From contig CM035350.1 of assembly GCA_020137815.1 (NCBI GenBank), forward strand, positions 8,766,765-8,830,764: 64,000 bases of DNA, written 5' to 3'. Every line of letters begins with the position of its first letter. The stretch's first letter is position 1. The stretch comes from Hormiphora californensis (taxonomy: Eukaryota; Ctenophora; Tentaculata; Cydippida; Pleurobrachiidae). Both the position numbers and the translations under genes were made by a program. The notes under the pieces were generated by a model. That model searched no databases. It saw only the letters and a program-made list of their open reading frames with translations, and was not told the DNA's origin. Positions 26,435 to 38,519 of this stretch are shown here, piece by piece.

Positions 26435-26993
26435 ATGGCAGATGTGTTTGCTAGGTCAAGTTATAACCACTACGATAGACTACACGATCGAGCTGGGAAA
26501 CCTCATATAAATGGACATGTTCCCGGGTAAGTGGTATAGTGTGTGCTACAAAGTTAGAGGGGGAGAGAGAGGGCTATTACAATTTCCAGAAGGACTGAGG
26601 ACATGCTACTAAGTACTCAGTGCAACCATTCAAACACATGCACCAGAATACGTGAATATTATTCATGTGCACAAGCTGAACACATGTCCCGGTATAGATA
26701 CGTATCTAATTGGCAATACTTGGTGAGGTTATAATACACGTGTACTTGAGTCGGAGACATTGTTACATGTGTCCTACACAGGCTCCGAACCTATTGCGTC
26801 TAAACCTGTAGCACAAATCAAATATGTTAGGAACACTGCCTTCTAGAAATGCTAGAAAATATTTCAAATTCACATCATAATGTCACACTGCACGTGTTAC
26901 GGATGTAACTTACACGTTCGGGACGCGAGAAAATATTAATGCTTGGTGTTACAGTGGGGGCTAAATTGCAGGAGGAAATGGGGCGCATAGTGA

Positions 26994-27049
<56 letters not shown>

Positions 27050-27063
27050 AGAGAGAGAGGGGG

Positions 27064-27113
<50 letters not shown>

Positions 27114-30100
27114 ATATACTGCTGGCAGCCTGGATAAACATAGGTTTGATGAAGGTGGGCAAATCAGAGAAGAGTGTTTTAATAAGCCACTCATTCAACT
27201 CAATTCATTGGACAACATCTCCCATTCTAACTTTCAAGTTGTAATAACAAGTAAAGCAGTACTACACCCTCTCCTTGGGGAGGTTCAAACAATAGTCAGG
27301 GCTATATTGTACGGAGTAACAGTACGGAAGTTGCTTACAAACATCCCCCACTAACAGAGGTTCATAGATCCAGCATGTTATAGGACATGGTGTTACTGGT
27401 TCACTGTTCAGTAACAGAAGTAAAGAGGGAACAACCAATAGCAGAGAGGGCACGTTCAGAACAGGAGGGATAGACAATATTGTAGCACATGAATATACAG
27501 TAGAACATGTCTGCATCTAGGTGTGTTGAACAACACAAACATAGTTGAAGAAGCTCACATACACAACAATCACGTACACAGCAACCACAGAAGAGCAAAC
27601 ATACACAAACAAAGAAGTGAACATTAATATACACTATATTAGACGGAGAAATTGTAATATTTAGGTGCCGGCAGGCACCTCCGACCCGAAGAAAACAGCA
27701 AAAAACGAAAAAAAGAAAAAAAAATTTTTGCCCTTGCACAAAAACCCAAAAATGCCGGCCCTATTAAGAACAAAGAAAGGTCTTTTTTTTGGGGGGGGGG
27801 GGGGGGGCAAAAAACATGTCAACGATTGTGGCCACACCGTTTGAGATATCGACTTGAAATTTTGTAGGCATGTTCTTGTAGTATTCCTTTGTGTCATGAC
27901 GTTGGCGGATTTTTGAATTTTTAATTAATTAATTAATTATAGGTAATTAAAAACGGTGCAAGGGCACCGTGCCCCTGCACATTGCGTGTTATGTCCCTTG
28001 CACCGCGCCCTTGCACCAAATTCTATTTTCCGTTCTGCTTAAAATATCGACTTGAAACTTTGTAGGAATGTTCTTCAATCATAAAAGATGATGTTCGAAA
28101 AGTGGGAATAGTCAAAATTAATTAATTAGTTAGTTAGAGCCGTGCAAAAAATGGAATTTGGTGCAAGGGCAGGCAATGTGCAAGGGCAAATGGTGCAAGG
28201 GCAGCCCTTGCACCAATTTTATGATCGAACTGTGTCCACACCGTTTAATATTTTGACACGAAACTTTCTATGCATGTTCTAGTAGCATAACTACGAGTAC
28301 TAGAAGAGCCGTATGATTAATATATCAATTAGGTAATTAATTATAGGCAAATTAATTAAAATTTGCCCCTGCACAATTTGTGCAAATTTCCCCTGAACAT
28401 GTGCCCTTGCACCATTTTGTTTGCCCATGCACTAAATTATATTTTCCGTTCTGCTTAAAATATCGACTTGAAACTTTCTAGGAATGTTCTTCATGCATAA
28501 AACATATAATATAATCTACAGAAAGTGGGAATAGTCAAAATTAATTAATCAATTACTTAGAGATTAATTTTGGGGTGGCCCCTGCACAATTTTGGCAAAT
28601 TTGATATTCAAACTTTGAGCCTTTGTGAAAGTAATGAAAATTATTTATTTCAGGTTATGATGAACAATAAGCTATAAAAACGCCCCTTTTTGTTACACAA
28701 GCCTGTGCTTGGTATCGAAGACACCTCACACTCTGTCGCCGGGCGACCTTCGCGTGCACACGCTGGCAAGGGGTAACTTCGTAACCAAAGCCTGTGCATT
28801 GTGCATAATGAAATGGATAAATTTTCATCCAGTTGCTGGCGATAGAACTCGATAGAGTTCGATTGATTTACCATGACAACGGAGTTGGTTACCATACTAA
28901 CCAGAGAATTCGTTGTAAAATAGTCCTTTCTTGCTATAAACTCGGCCTTTAGATAGAAAATTGATTTTATTCTACTCGCACTAATGCAAGGGCATTTCAC
29001 AGTTTGGTGCCGTTATTTTTGTCTCTATTTTTAATAGGATTTTGGGATTAGACTGAAAGTATGGGATCATTTGAGAAGTAGTGAAGATTTGAAAATGTTA
29101 GCAACTTGCCGGTTCGACAAACTAAACCCATATGATTCCAACTTCGGGTCGGACGAGGGGAAGCTTGCCTTTTGCGAACATATAGTAATACTATACTAAT
29201 AGTCGTAATAACAAGCAAGGTGGGCATGTAATATAGAGAGATGTTCTCCTCCTCTCTCTCACTCTTCCTTCCCCTCTCTCCCTGCCTGGCAATGTACACT
29301 AGTTATGCGACAAATTATCCACGAGTCAGCTCCTTCATAGTCATAGGTCCTATTATACACTACTGCAAATGAACAAATGAGATCTGGAGAGAGAGGGATA
29401 AACATTCTTTACAATTACATAACGAGGAAACAAAAAGAAAAACTTATCTGACAAAAGGCAATGAAAAGAGTTATGCCATCCAAATGACAGAGTTCAGTGA
29501 ATTTTGAAGATAATAGAAGAAGATATATGCGGAGAAAATATGTGGAGCCTGTCTCAACAACGATAGTGCGCTCAGATGGGGTATGCGGCGCCAGACAGTG
29601 TGGAGCGGAGGATATGGGGAGAGGAAGATATGTTGCGTGGAGATAACAATCGGATCTTGTGGTTTGTGACTGGTAGTATTTACAGCTGTTATCATGGTCT
29701 GTGGGATATACTGGGGAACATGTGGGATTTGAGGGACATGTGTAATCTAGGCAAGAAAGAGGGGGAGGAAAAGGGAGATATGGATAGGAGAGAGTCCGAA
29801 CAGATGTTAAAACCCAAAATGTAACAGCTGGAGATCTAGGAGAGAGAGATCCTACTCTCTCACATAAAAAGCTTGCATATTTGTCAAGCAAATCATGCCT
29901 CTATGATACCTAAGCAGTCTCTGTCTTCCTCTCTTTCTCTCTCACTCTCTCTCTCTTTCTCTCTCTCTCTTCCTCTCTCTAAATGTCTCTCCCATATCAC
30001 TAAACCCACGTCTGACAGTACATGCTCATTATACTATTCTCCGATACAGGTACACTGGATATTGTCCTGGTAAGCGCTACCAGGAGGGCCTAACTTTTGG

Positions 30101-31252
30101 AGCAGCAACCGAGAAAATCAACTCAGTAAGTCCCGCACATAAACAAACATAGCGAGCCCAATTCTTGGAAATGGAAAACTGTGTAATTAACATCTGACAG
30201 CTCGCTTACTCCTCGCACAACTCACTAGCCTGATTCGCAGCAAACCTGCTACTGCACACGTGTTAATGAAACCGACACACACGACCCTCCATGTCGAAAA
30301 AGAAAAAGACTCGCCCGCCTTTATTTTCTCTTTGTCCTTTCACGTTATGAAAATTATAACTTTAATTATATGCTCATAAACACTGTGGCTAGTTTTCAAA
30401 TTCCACTGGCACATAAATTTGTGAAATTTACAACGCAAATTAGATGTGCAAATCAGTGAAAGAAACTCTTTTGTTATTTTCATCTTCTTACATTCTAACT
30501 CTTTTCAGAAAATCAGGGAGGATCTAGAAGCTACGTTTGTAGAACCCCGGGGTCCCCGATGTACTGAGGTCCAACGGTACAGCGTGTGCCATAGCCTACC
30601 CATGACAAGTATAACAAGACATAATTAGGCGTGATTATGTATGCCTCTCCTTCACTATCTCTATCTCTCCTTCCCCAGTTTACAGAGAGAGACCGCAGTC
30701 AGCAGCAGTGTTCAAGAATGGTCGGGAGATGGACAGGCTTCTAGAATCTCTGACGTGGTACAGTGAAAGTGCCAAGGCCAGGGCGAGACTGGGAACAAAC
30801 ACAGGGATTAAACACCGATACAAACATAGAACATACCGGTCAACCTCTAACAACTCAGGTAGGACTTAATACACCAACAACGTATGAACAACAACGCCTG
30901 TCTGACCGCGGTTAAATGCTCTGACAGGGTAGGACTTGTGTGTGTGGTGGGAAGCAATACCATAATGACCGGGCTGGGTGAGTATGAACTGGAATTGGTA
31001 GTAGTAGGTAGTGGGGGTATAGGTTGTGGGGTCATTCAATATAACCCTCCAGTAACAGTAACTCACCTCCATTCCTCAGTAGAAAAGGAGAGTACCACGA
31101 CATCATCCTGTGACCTGCCTGTCAGTACAGGAACACAATCAGAGTTCAGCTCTGTCCGCCGTATCAGCGCCCCAGCCCAACGTACAAGAAGGGCAGTTCC
31201 CCCTAAATCTGCTGCCGCCATGATGGCTAGAAAACATGTTAGGTTGGTGTGA
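26435..31252 (+). CDS. Ciliary microtubule inner protein, FAM166/CIMIP2 family
   Basis: Small protein expected inside axonemal doublet microtubules. Five exons, 26435-26526, 30050-30125, 30509-30608, 30679-30858 and 31080-31252, join in frame to 206 residues, the size of the short FAM166C/C2orf70 type. Across the first junction it reads HINGHVPGYTGYCPGKRY and then GLTFGAATEKI. This is the family's hallmark IPGYxGxxPxxxxxxGxTYGxxT motif near the N-terminus. The rest is basic, with WYSESAKARARLG and an S/T-rich C-terminus. I chose MADVF at 26435 as the start; an upstream in-frame Met at 26327 would add 36 residues unlike the family. Intron 1 is 3.5 kb and repeat-filled; the others are short. 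The exact family member is uncertain. Confidence 0.75.
26993..27112. repeat. (GA)n microsatellite with G8 interruptions
   Basis: About 120 bp of GA units broken by two runs of eight or so G residues. It lies in intron 1 of the FAM166-like gene. Confidence 0.97.
27665..28625. repeat. ~205-bp repeat, four diverged tandem copies
   Basis: A unit containing ATATCGACTTGAAACTTT, GGAATGTTCTTC and a TTAATTAATTAATTA stretch, followed by GTGCAAGGGCA or its complement, recurs near 27846, 28047, 28252 and 28460, a spacing of about 201-208 bp. The left edge carries an odd block of A-runs, T-runs and G17 (27710-27810). It lies in intron 1 of the FAM166-like gene. There is no coding frame. Confidence 0.7.
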
Positions 31253-31659
31253 GATTGAGGGAGGGACACTGGGATGTGTTTATTGAGAGAGAGGGCCGGG
31301 GGAGCAATTGGAAACAATTCGTTATTCGAAGTGGGTTCTGCTTTAGTGGGATATAATATTTTAGACAAGAGAGATATGTGATATGAGATATTTTGAACGT
31401 ATTTAAATTCCCAATACAATAACAACAGTTTAAATATGCAGAAAAACAACAACAACAACAAAACATTAAACCGATATGTCTCACATTTGTACACAGGGGA
31501 TTGTACGTGCGTCAGTACGAATGACACCCTTCAACTTTCATTACAACCAGCACGCCGCGCGCTCCGTTTATGTAGCATTATAGTCTCCAAAACACCGTAC
31601 GGCATCTCACAGGCCCTACCACCCCGATCACGCTTTATAGTAGAAGTGTCACTACCGGG

Positions 31660-34262
31660 TCACATCACGTAGACCTTCTTGCACTGATCCAGCCAGAATA
31701 CTTCCTCGGTTCGGGGGCATACAATAACACCTTCTGTCTCCATCATCTCAGTTAATGCTCTCTCCCCATAAACATGCCCATTTGGCAGCATTAGGGGGTG
31801 GTTGTGTTCGTTCATAACCTGACAGGGGGATGATATTTGTTAAATTGGGGGGGGTGTCAGTTAGAGCTGTTTGGGTGTGTGTGATTAACTACATGGTGTT
31901 TGTATTGAGACACACACAAACAGAGGGACGGTATGCTATTTTTAGTACACTTCAGGTTAATGAAAAACAAAAGAGCAACTTGGAAACATGCCAGAAACTC
32001 TTGTCAGCGGTAAAGGTGGTACATGCGGTGGTACTCGTGTGACAGTGGCAAACACAGTTGTCACACTGATATATTCATTAGAACACACATACAGAATAGG
32101 TAATTGGTGAAATGTGAAAGACACGGAATGTAAAACTCGTTATTGAAAAACATTATTGCCACATAAACTACTTACATCTCCGGAGATACGGCAGATCAGA
32201 CGACTCTGGGTGCAGTGAGAGAAGGGAAGAGGGGCAGCTAGGGCATTTAGTGGTTCATTACATACCGGGCAGTCACCAGATCTTTCCGAACTGAGAGGAA
32301 GAAGAGGGTATAAATCTGTTTTATGTGTATTATTTCGGTTGTTATATTCTGTTTCTACTGAATTTTAATACATACTACTAAAGTCGGATTTTTTGAAACT
32401 GTCACCCCCCTTTTCGTGCGCGGAATGTTTTTGCGCGTCACGTGTGGTGTGCGTGTCAAAATTGATAAATTTCACGTGCGCGGTCATTTTGGGGTGACAG
32501 TTTCAAAAAATCCGACTTTAAACACCCCCCCCCCCTTAGTACCTATAACACTGGTGAGTTTTGATGACAGATAGGCCGCTCTGAAGCACAGTAGACAGAA
32601 GACTCTCTGTGTGTAGATGGTGTAGCTCGTAGTTAGTTCTTCTGAACTCAACCACCAGCTCCTCCCAACGGTCCTCCGAGAAATACCTCTTGTACTTTTC
32701 ACACTGAGAGAAAGAGAGGTGTGAGGGGAAGATACAATCTGAGAAAAGGGGTTCAATTCAACTGACTTTCATCACAGTAACTGGCATGTGGATTAGACCA
32801 TTTGTAATAGAGTAATAGAGTAATAGAGTAATTGGTATTACCTCTGTAGTTGGTTTGAACGCCAGGAGGGCCATTGTCTCCTGAAGTTTCAGGGGTGCCT
32901 CACCTCCATCAACTAGATACCTCTGAGCATACTGAATAGCCCCCTTGTAGTCCCCAGACCTTATCTTCTCTATAAAGTTCTGTGTGTGCAATTTGAACTC
33001 TAGATTTACCTGGGAAGGAAGTGGGAGATAAAGAGGGGGGTTGGAGATAGCGCTATAAATAGCAGTATGTGATAAGTAGTAGCACATACACAGTGAAACT
33101 GCTGCTGCAGCAGGTTTTTAACTCATGCAGTAGTTCAGTGTGAAGCTGATTGTGTAACTATAATTCTAGATCAACTGCTGCAGTAGAGAGGATGTCTAGG
33201 AACATTTTCACAAGCTCTTCTTGTCTAGGAAACACGCCCAGTTAAAATATGTGCGGGTTGAATTCCCTGCAGCATTGTGGCTTGTGCATTACATTATCAA
33301 ATGTTAAAAGTTGCTATGTTCTAACCCTCCCTTTACACAGTCTAGCCAGGCAAGTTAAAAGATGTACCTTCGATTTCTTGAGCCTGGATCTGTTTTCATA
33401 GCACCATTGTAGACAGGGAGTTGTGTTGTGGGCTGCTAGACTCTGTTCTATCTCCCTCCCCGCTAGAAAGGGCTCAGTATCTACCTGGGTCTGAGATGGG
33501 AAGATATATCAATTCCAAATATCCAGTGATATCAATACAACAGATTGAGACCAACAATAATTGGAATATAGTTCAATTCAATGACCAATGTGTGGCACAC
33601 TGTATAATGTGTTTACTAAAAACAATACCCACTTCAATCCCAGTTGCTTTGACAAGTTGGACTGCTGTCTCGTAGTTACTGTTCCGTAGGAAATAATCAA
33701 CCAAAATCCGGTTTAGCCGCTTCTTCTTCCACAACGATTCAACTTTAGCCTGGTAACAAAACCAACAATTTATCGGCTGATTGTTACATCAGTAGTGTGA
33801 CTGTGAGTTATATGAGAGAGTGTTGAACTGTTGTTCAGTTTGTACAAAGTGCTCAACTCACATCAGACTCGTCAATGTATTCCTGCAGGTAATCCAGTCT
33901 CTCACTACACTTATTAGCGTACCCTCCCTCTTTAGACAGACAATCCAAATACTGAGAGAGAGATGAAGTTAAATTGGAAACTGGCCAATTTTGGCGAACA
34001 ATTAATGGAAGTAATGAATAATTCTTACCCTCTTTTTGAATGATCCCAGTTTTTCCCTTAAACTCTTGATGGCCTGTTCCTCTAATTCTGGGCTGGGCAA
34101 GCGTTCAATGTTTGATATCAGCATATTCAGTTGACTGATCTCCCTATCAATAATCTTCTGGGCGTGTCTGAACTTTTTATTCAAAACATCGTACGGGACC
34201 CGGACTGTTGAGTACTCAATAGCTGATACCTCACTGCTCTTGTTCCTCGCGGACGAGGTCAT
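31660..34262 (-). CDS. MAEA: E3 ubiquitin-protein ligase MAEA (CTLH/GID complex RING subunit)
   Basis: One of the two RING-type catalytic subunits of the CTLH (yeast GID) ubiquitin ligase. Eight exons, 34029-34262, 33862-33951, 33633-33749, 33368-33490, 32842-33009, 32543-32703, 32176-32290 and 31660-31818, join without frame conflict to 388 residues (human MAEA is 396). The N-terminal coiled coil is followed by LisH/CTLH/CRA sequence ([54 protein letters not shown]). The C-terminal RING-like domain shows [27 protein letters not shown] and VVCPRT-like [11 protein letters not shown] and ends in KKVYVM, as in vertebrates. The zinc ligands look intact. A 142-bp MITE sits in the intron between exons 6 and 7. 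Confidence 0.98.
32379..32520. mobile_element. 142-bp MITE with 30-bp perfect inverted ends (TA target)
   Basis: The left TAAAGTCGGATTTTTTGAAA and onward to 32408 is the exact inverse of 32491-32520. TA at both edges fits a Tc1/mariner-type target. The interior is CpG-rich (GTGCGCGGAATGTTTTTGCG). A similar GCGCGGAATATTTTTGCGCG core occurs at 54515-54535. It lies in a MAEA intron. Confidence 0.85.
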
Positions 34263-34523
34263 TGCGATGATTTCTAGGGACGGAAAGACAGAGGGGAATG
34301 AGTTAAAAGTTAGTGGGAATGTGGAGGGATGGAATAGAGAGGGGCAGAAAGAGGAATTGGGTTGGATAAATGAAGAAAACGAGGTTCATATTGTTGAACA
34401 ATTATTGAACATTAGAAAATTAAACGATTAAGATAATAAGCGTGCTGTAATAAAGATATATACCGTGTCAGTTCAGTTCTACTGAGCAAAACAATTTAAC
34501 ACATAGCGGGGGAGATAAATAAG

Positions 34524-35672
34524 TTAAGATGGGCTGAAGAATCGGAGGGAGGGGTTAACTTTTCGGAGCCTCTGCTGTCCTTGTTGTACATTCTTCCTCT
34601 CTCTGTCCGTCATCTTGCCACGACGATCAAACTCCTGAGCGCTGGGCCTCTTGAAGACAATGGTACACACTTTGGTCTGTCTAACGGGTTCTGCACCGAA
34701 CTCCTTCTTGTAATGAGAGAGGTACTCCTTCTTCTCGTATCGGGGGAGATCATACGAGATCTCGGACATAAAGTAAATCCTGCGGAGTCCACACCAGTAG
34801 CTCAGATCGTTGATAAGATCTATTCCCTTACTACGGACATGATCAATGAACACGACCAGAGCCCCCGGTTTAATACACTCTAGAACGGATTGGAGGGCGC
34901 TGGCAATGTCGTCTGTCTCAGGTAGTGACGTCATTACGAAGGGTAGGAGGACAAGGTCGGCCTGGGCCATGGCCTGGGAGTCAGGAGAGTAGGGCTGGAG
35001 GAACTGAGCCCTGTTCTTCATATCTGCTTTGTAATACTTGATACCACCGTCCAGTTTCTTCCATAGGCTCAGTAGATATTGCTCGTGTTGAGTTGCCTTA
35101 CCCTCCTGATCACTAACATTCATTGCCTTGTAGAAACTGTTCATGGTGCGTTCCCAGGCGCCACATTTCTCTGCAATGCTAGCTGTCACCTTGGTACGGA
35201 GGCCGTGGCGATGAAGGAACATTAGCACACCCAGGATATCATCCCCTGGGCCCCCAGCCAGACTGAAGACGCTACAGCGGCCCCAGCTAACAGCAGACAT
35301 GAACTCATTGAAGACAGTAGTACCGGAGGGGAGGTGGGTACAGGCCGAGTAGGCATCGGATAGCACTCCGTTTACGATATACGCGTTTTTGGCAAAGTGA
35401 AGGTAAGTGTGGGCCAGCCGGTTAGCATGATCCTCAAATGAGCACTTGACACCCACTGGAGCTACCGCTTTATTTGAGAGACGCTTCTTACAGGATTCCT
35501 GGCATCGCTTTTCAAGAGAGTCCTCATCCGAGCCTTCCTTGTTTTTACGGACCTTATCATCCAGACACAGCTTGTCTAGAACTTCCTTAACCAGCCAGTT
35601 GATGGAGGGACGCTCTGGTTCCGATTTAGTAGGTACACTCGCCTCGTCTACATCCGCTGTCGAAGCAGCCAT
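34524..35672 (-). CDS. Class I SAM-dependent methyltransferase-like protein, 382 aa
   Basis: Single coding exon. An acceptor-like CTCTCCAG just upstream of the ATG suggests a 5' UTR intron. Residues about 134-150 read VFSLAGGPGDDILGVL, shaped like the glycine-rich SAM-binding motif I (GGGPGxD). About residues 255-305 have LPFVMTSLPETDD and IKPGALVVFIDHVRS, consistent with motifs III-V of a Rossmann methyltransferase. N-terminal 90 residues are charged and probably disordered; the C-terminus is basic (DRRGKMTDRERKNVQQGQQR). I do not recognise an orthologue, and the substrate is unknown. It lies head-to-tail with MAEA, with only about 260 bp between them. Confidence 0.7.
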   Translation of the reverse strand: MAASTADVDEASVPTKSEPERPSINWLVKEVLDKLCLDDKVRKNKEGSDEDSLEKRCQESCKKRLSNKAVAPVGVKCSFEDHANRLAHTYLHFAKNAYIVNGVLSDAYSACTHLPSGTTVFNEFMSAVSWGRCSVFSLAGGPGDDILGVLMFLHRHGLRTKVTASIAEKCGAWERTMNSFYKAMNVSDQEGKATQHEQYLLSLWKKLDGGIKYYKADMKNRAQFLQPYSPDSQAMAQADLVLLPFVMTSLPETDDIASALQSVLECIKPGALVVFIDHVRSKGIDLINDLSYWCGLRRIYFMSEISYDLPRYEKKEYLSHYKKEFGAEPVRQTKVCTIVFKRPSAQEFDRRGKMTDRERKNVQQGQQRLRKVNPSLRFFSPS

Positions 35673-35877
35673 AAGTTGTATACCTGGAGAGGAAGAATAG
35701 AAAGATTAGAAGGACGCACTCAGAGAATGAGACTGGTTTACTGAGAAAAAGGAAATCAAGTTTTTTATACAAACTTAGATAACTATCAGATAAGTTAGGA
35801 AAAATCACATGAGGGCCCTCAAAAAACTGAGCAATAATCTTAGTATATTTCTTTAGCATAAAAACTCAAAACAATAA

Positions 35878-36153
35878 TTAAAAGTCCGACACCCGTCCTT
35901 TACGTTCCCAATCGCCAAACCGCGTCGGCTCTGGGCCTCTCGGACCACCCCGTTCTCCAGTATCAGGGTTCACATGTTCGTACTGATCCTCGGACGGCTC
36001 GTCGGTTACTTTTTCCTCGGCAGGAGGGGTATCTTTCCCATCGTTAGCCAAGTGGATGGTGGTGTTGCTGCAGAATCTACTGACAACCCTGGTCCAGGTG
36101 GTGCCCATTCGGGCAATAAGGAGCTTCCTTAACATCATACCTAGACGGAACAT
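35878..36153 (-). CDS. SDHAF4: Succinate dehydrogenase assembly factor 4
   Basis: Mitochondrial chaperone that binds flavinylated SDHA and helps complex II assembly. The 91-residue product has an N-terminal basic/hydrophobic presequence ([20 protein letters not shown]) and the near-invariant C-terminus [17 protein letters not shown] followed by [15 protein letters not shown], which defines the family. The first Met (36153) is the annotated start. A CTAG/GTATG sequence around 36142 could be a splice acceptor, making MLRKLL the real start. Confidence 0.97.
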   Translation of the reverse strand: MFRLGMMLRKLLIARMGTTWTRVVSRFCSNTTIHLANDGKDTPPAEEKVTDEPSEDQYEHVNPDTGERGGPRGPEPTRFGDWERKGRVSDF

Positions 36154-36505
36154 TTGTTAATCAATGTGTTTTTATACATTTCTCAATTTTAACTGGCAAA
36201 GCGGCATAATCAGATGAAGGCAGGAGGGCTGGAATATTTTGGGATTTAGGGGCAAAGTTTCCCATTTTCGACTGATCTGGAGAGTGGAGACTGGTCCTAC
36301 TCAGTGATGCCAAAGTTCCAATTATTAACTTAATGAAAATGAAAATGAACTATAGCCGTGCAACCGGCAATGGCCGATTTGAGTATTATTATTATTATTA
36401 TTATTAAATCTATATAATTTACACAATTTAATTGTATAAATAAGCCCCTTTTTTGTGGGCAAATACGGGTTACCGATAGATATTAAAGTTCATTGAAGAT
36501 ACCCA
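36154..36505. other. Gap between SDHAF4 and ORF1-like gene; (TTA)n tract
   Basis: Carries (ATT)n at 36386-36406 and ATGAAAATGAAAATGAAC at 36331-36349. On the minus strand the (TAA)n lies about 100-120 bp after the ORF1-like stop and could be the microsatellite-type 3' tail of a non-LTR element. Confidence 0.5.
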
Positions 36506-37468
36506 TTATGAAAAGTCTATCACCCCCCTCCGTACCCGGAATTGGCCTCCAGGATTCGAGTCCCTCAACTCCTTCAACGTTTGGTGGAGTTCTCTCCTCT
36601 CACTTCTCTCTGCGAAGGACATATCCCTTGCAAGATATACACCGCAGTACGATTCTAACTGTTTTAGCTGCTTTGCCTTCTGGAGAAGGCTTAGCAGCAT
36701 TTCCCTACTCTGTAGCTTCACAATCACTGGTCTCTCCCTTCCTCCCCGTTTCAAACCCACCCTTCTAGCTTCTATGGTCGGTTTCTCGCCTAGCTCAGCA
36801 AAAACATTTTCCACTTCACCCTTTAACACAGATTCAGTTTCATCCTCACATTCCGGTAGACCAAACACCATCAGATTTTTCGATCTGTCTGGGCCGGTAT
36901 CAACTGGCTTGTGCGTGACCTTTTCCACGGCTTTCTGGATCTTTTTCGATGCAAACGCAGTCTTACAATTCTGTGTGACGACTGCAGAGAAAGTACGCAA
37001 ATCTTTCTGTACCGTCTCGGTAACTCGATTCAGTTGCTCGCCCTGAAGCTCAATAACCTGCTCTTGTAACTTGACAGTTCTTCTCAAAAGATCATCACAC
37101 TCCACTTTCAACTTCTCCTCCTGCTCCTGCAACTCGAGAGATTTTCTCAACAGTTCATCTCGCTCCTCTTTGAGTTCATCTCGCTCCTCTTTGAGTACCA
37201 TCTCAGGGGATTTCTCGGCAAAGATATGACGCTCAAAGTGTTTTAGAACAATAAACGTTGCAAAGCTCATTTCTTCAATCAGTTGCTTTAGCTCATATTT
37301 CGTGTGTACAGAGTTGATTTTAACTGATGACGGTATTTCAGCATCGTTGAAATCTGGACTGCTCCTGCACTTTTTTAAGACATTGCCAGCGACAGAGCTC
37401 TCTCCACTTTTGGCCAGCGTCAGAATCCGTCTTACAGCAAAGTCCAATTCTCGTTGTTCGTCTGCCAT
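36506..37468 (-). mobile_element. Non-LTR retrotransposon ORF1-like protein (320 aa), no ORF2 beside it
   Basis: Intact single frame. Residues about 90-150 form a heptad-rich coiled coil made of repeated ELKEERDEL/LLRKSLELQEQ blocks. Then follows a domain with RSKNLMVFGLPECEDETES, VFAELGEKPTIEARRVGLKR, RPVIVKLQSREMLLSLLQKA and VYLARDMSFAERSERRELH. That coiled-coil plus RRM-like arrangement (NLxVFGLPE...EARRVG...RPVIVKL...RDxSxxER) is typical of ORF1 proteins of L1/CR1-like LINEs. ORF1p binds the element RNA as a chaperone. No reverse transcriptase frame lies downstream; a (TAA)n tract does. It is either an ORF1-only element (comparable to HAL1), a truncated copy or a domesticated gene. I favour a mobile-element origin. 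Confidence 0.75.
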
Positions 37469-38519
37469 TATCTTACGTTCTGCCCTTTGGGGCCGTTACA
37501 TCGCCATGTTGCTCAAATTAATTTGTTTAAAGTAGTGTTGAAAAGTTTGAATAAACTAAACGGTACCTGATAGAGAATCGATAGCCCTAACCGATAGGTA
37601 AGCGGTAAAGGTGCGACGCGCAATTTGCGCCAATTTTCATTTTCTTGAGCTCATTTGAAAGAGCTCAATGTCCTCTTTCCAATGAACCCAAGATGTTGCA
37701 AATTGGTCAAGAAATGGCTGAGTTATTGCCAAATAAAATTAAAATTCTCAGGAGACGGGTCAACCTTTACCGCTTACCTAACCGGTAACCCAAAAAAACC
37801 CTAACCCGACCCTAACAACAGCCCTAACCCGTCTCGACCACCAAAATCGATGAATTGTTAGCAATGGCACCCAGATTTTAACGTTTTCCAGATTAAAATC
37901 GCGCCCTTCGCTTTCTTAAAAATCGGACGTGCGTGGACTTTAAATTGCAGCTTCGCGCGGCGCGGCACCCTGTCAAAATGCGCGCGTTCGGGACTGCAGC
38001 GCAAGCCAATAAAGTCCGTCTCTTCCTGTATGGCGGCGCCAACTCGGTCTGGGTGGCTTTTTGAGGGAGGGCGCTGTCAGACACTCGAGTACACTTTGCG
38101 AGACAAGATCAGGGAGGGCAGAGACAGAGTATCAGAACTTGCCCCTAAACAACTAGAAGTTTCCAGTTAAGTGCTTTTTTAGTTTGTTCATTGACTATGA
38201 CATTAATTATAATTAACAATAACTAGGTCGGGGTTTATCACGAAAACATAAAACGTAACTTTACACACAATATCCAATTGACATAAAGGGTCACACACTT
38301 CTCCAAAATATACACACAATATGAAAAACATAGTGCTGGTAGACCACGGGTAATACAAAAAGCAGGTCACGAAAACATCATTGTATTTTAAAAAATCTAT
38401 ATTTTCTCTTTATAAAAATTGAGTCCAGTCCCTTTCTCAGTTGATCAACCTCAGTCTCAGTGAGACTCTCACGACACGAAACCCCCCTCAAATCACTGCA
38501 ACTCCCAATCAAATCCAAT
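37469..38519. other. Gap between ORF1-like gene and urocanase 3' end
   Basis: Holds a small MITE (next entry), degenerate CCCTAACCC words at 37800-37830, and a CpG-rich patch at 37900-38060 (GCGCGGCGCGGCACC, TGTATGGCGGCGCC) that resembles a promoter or 5' end. A reading frame overlaps the patch but lacks any recognisable domain. 38100-38519 is AT-rich and empty. Confidence 0.5.
37588..37787. mobile_element. ~200-bp MITE with inverted ends
   Basis: Left ACCGATAGGTAAGCGGTAAA continues to GGT; right ACCTTTACCGCTTACCTAAC continues to CGGT. These are reverse complements with one or two mismatches over 23 bp. The interior has no coding frame. A target duplication is not clear. Confidence 0.7.

Noticed and set aside
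29415-29891. 158-codon minus-strand frame
   Set aside because: It lies in the FAM166-like intron, with biased hydrophobic/proline composition, no family pattern, and no supporting exons.
37893-38084. Arginine-rich frame in the CpG patch as a gene
   Set aside because: Short, no recognisable domain, and codon content simply reflects the CpG-rich bases.
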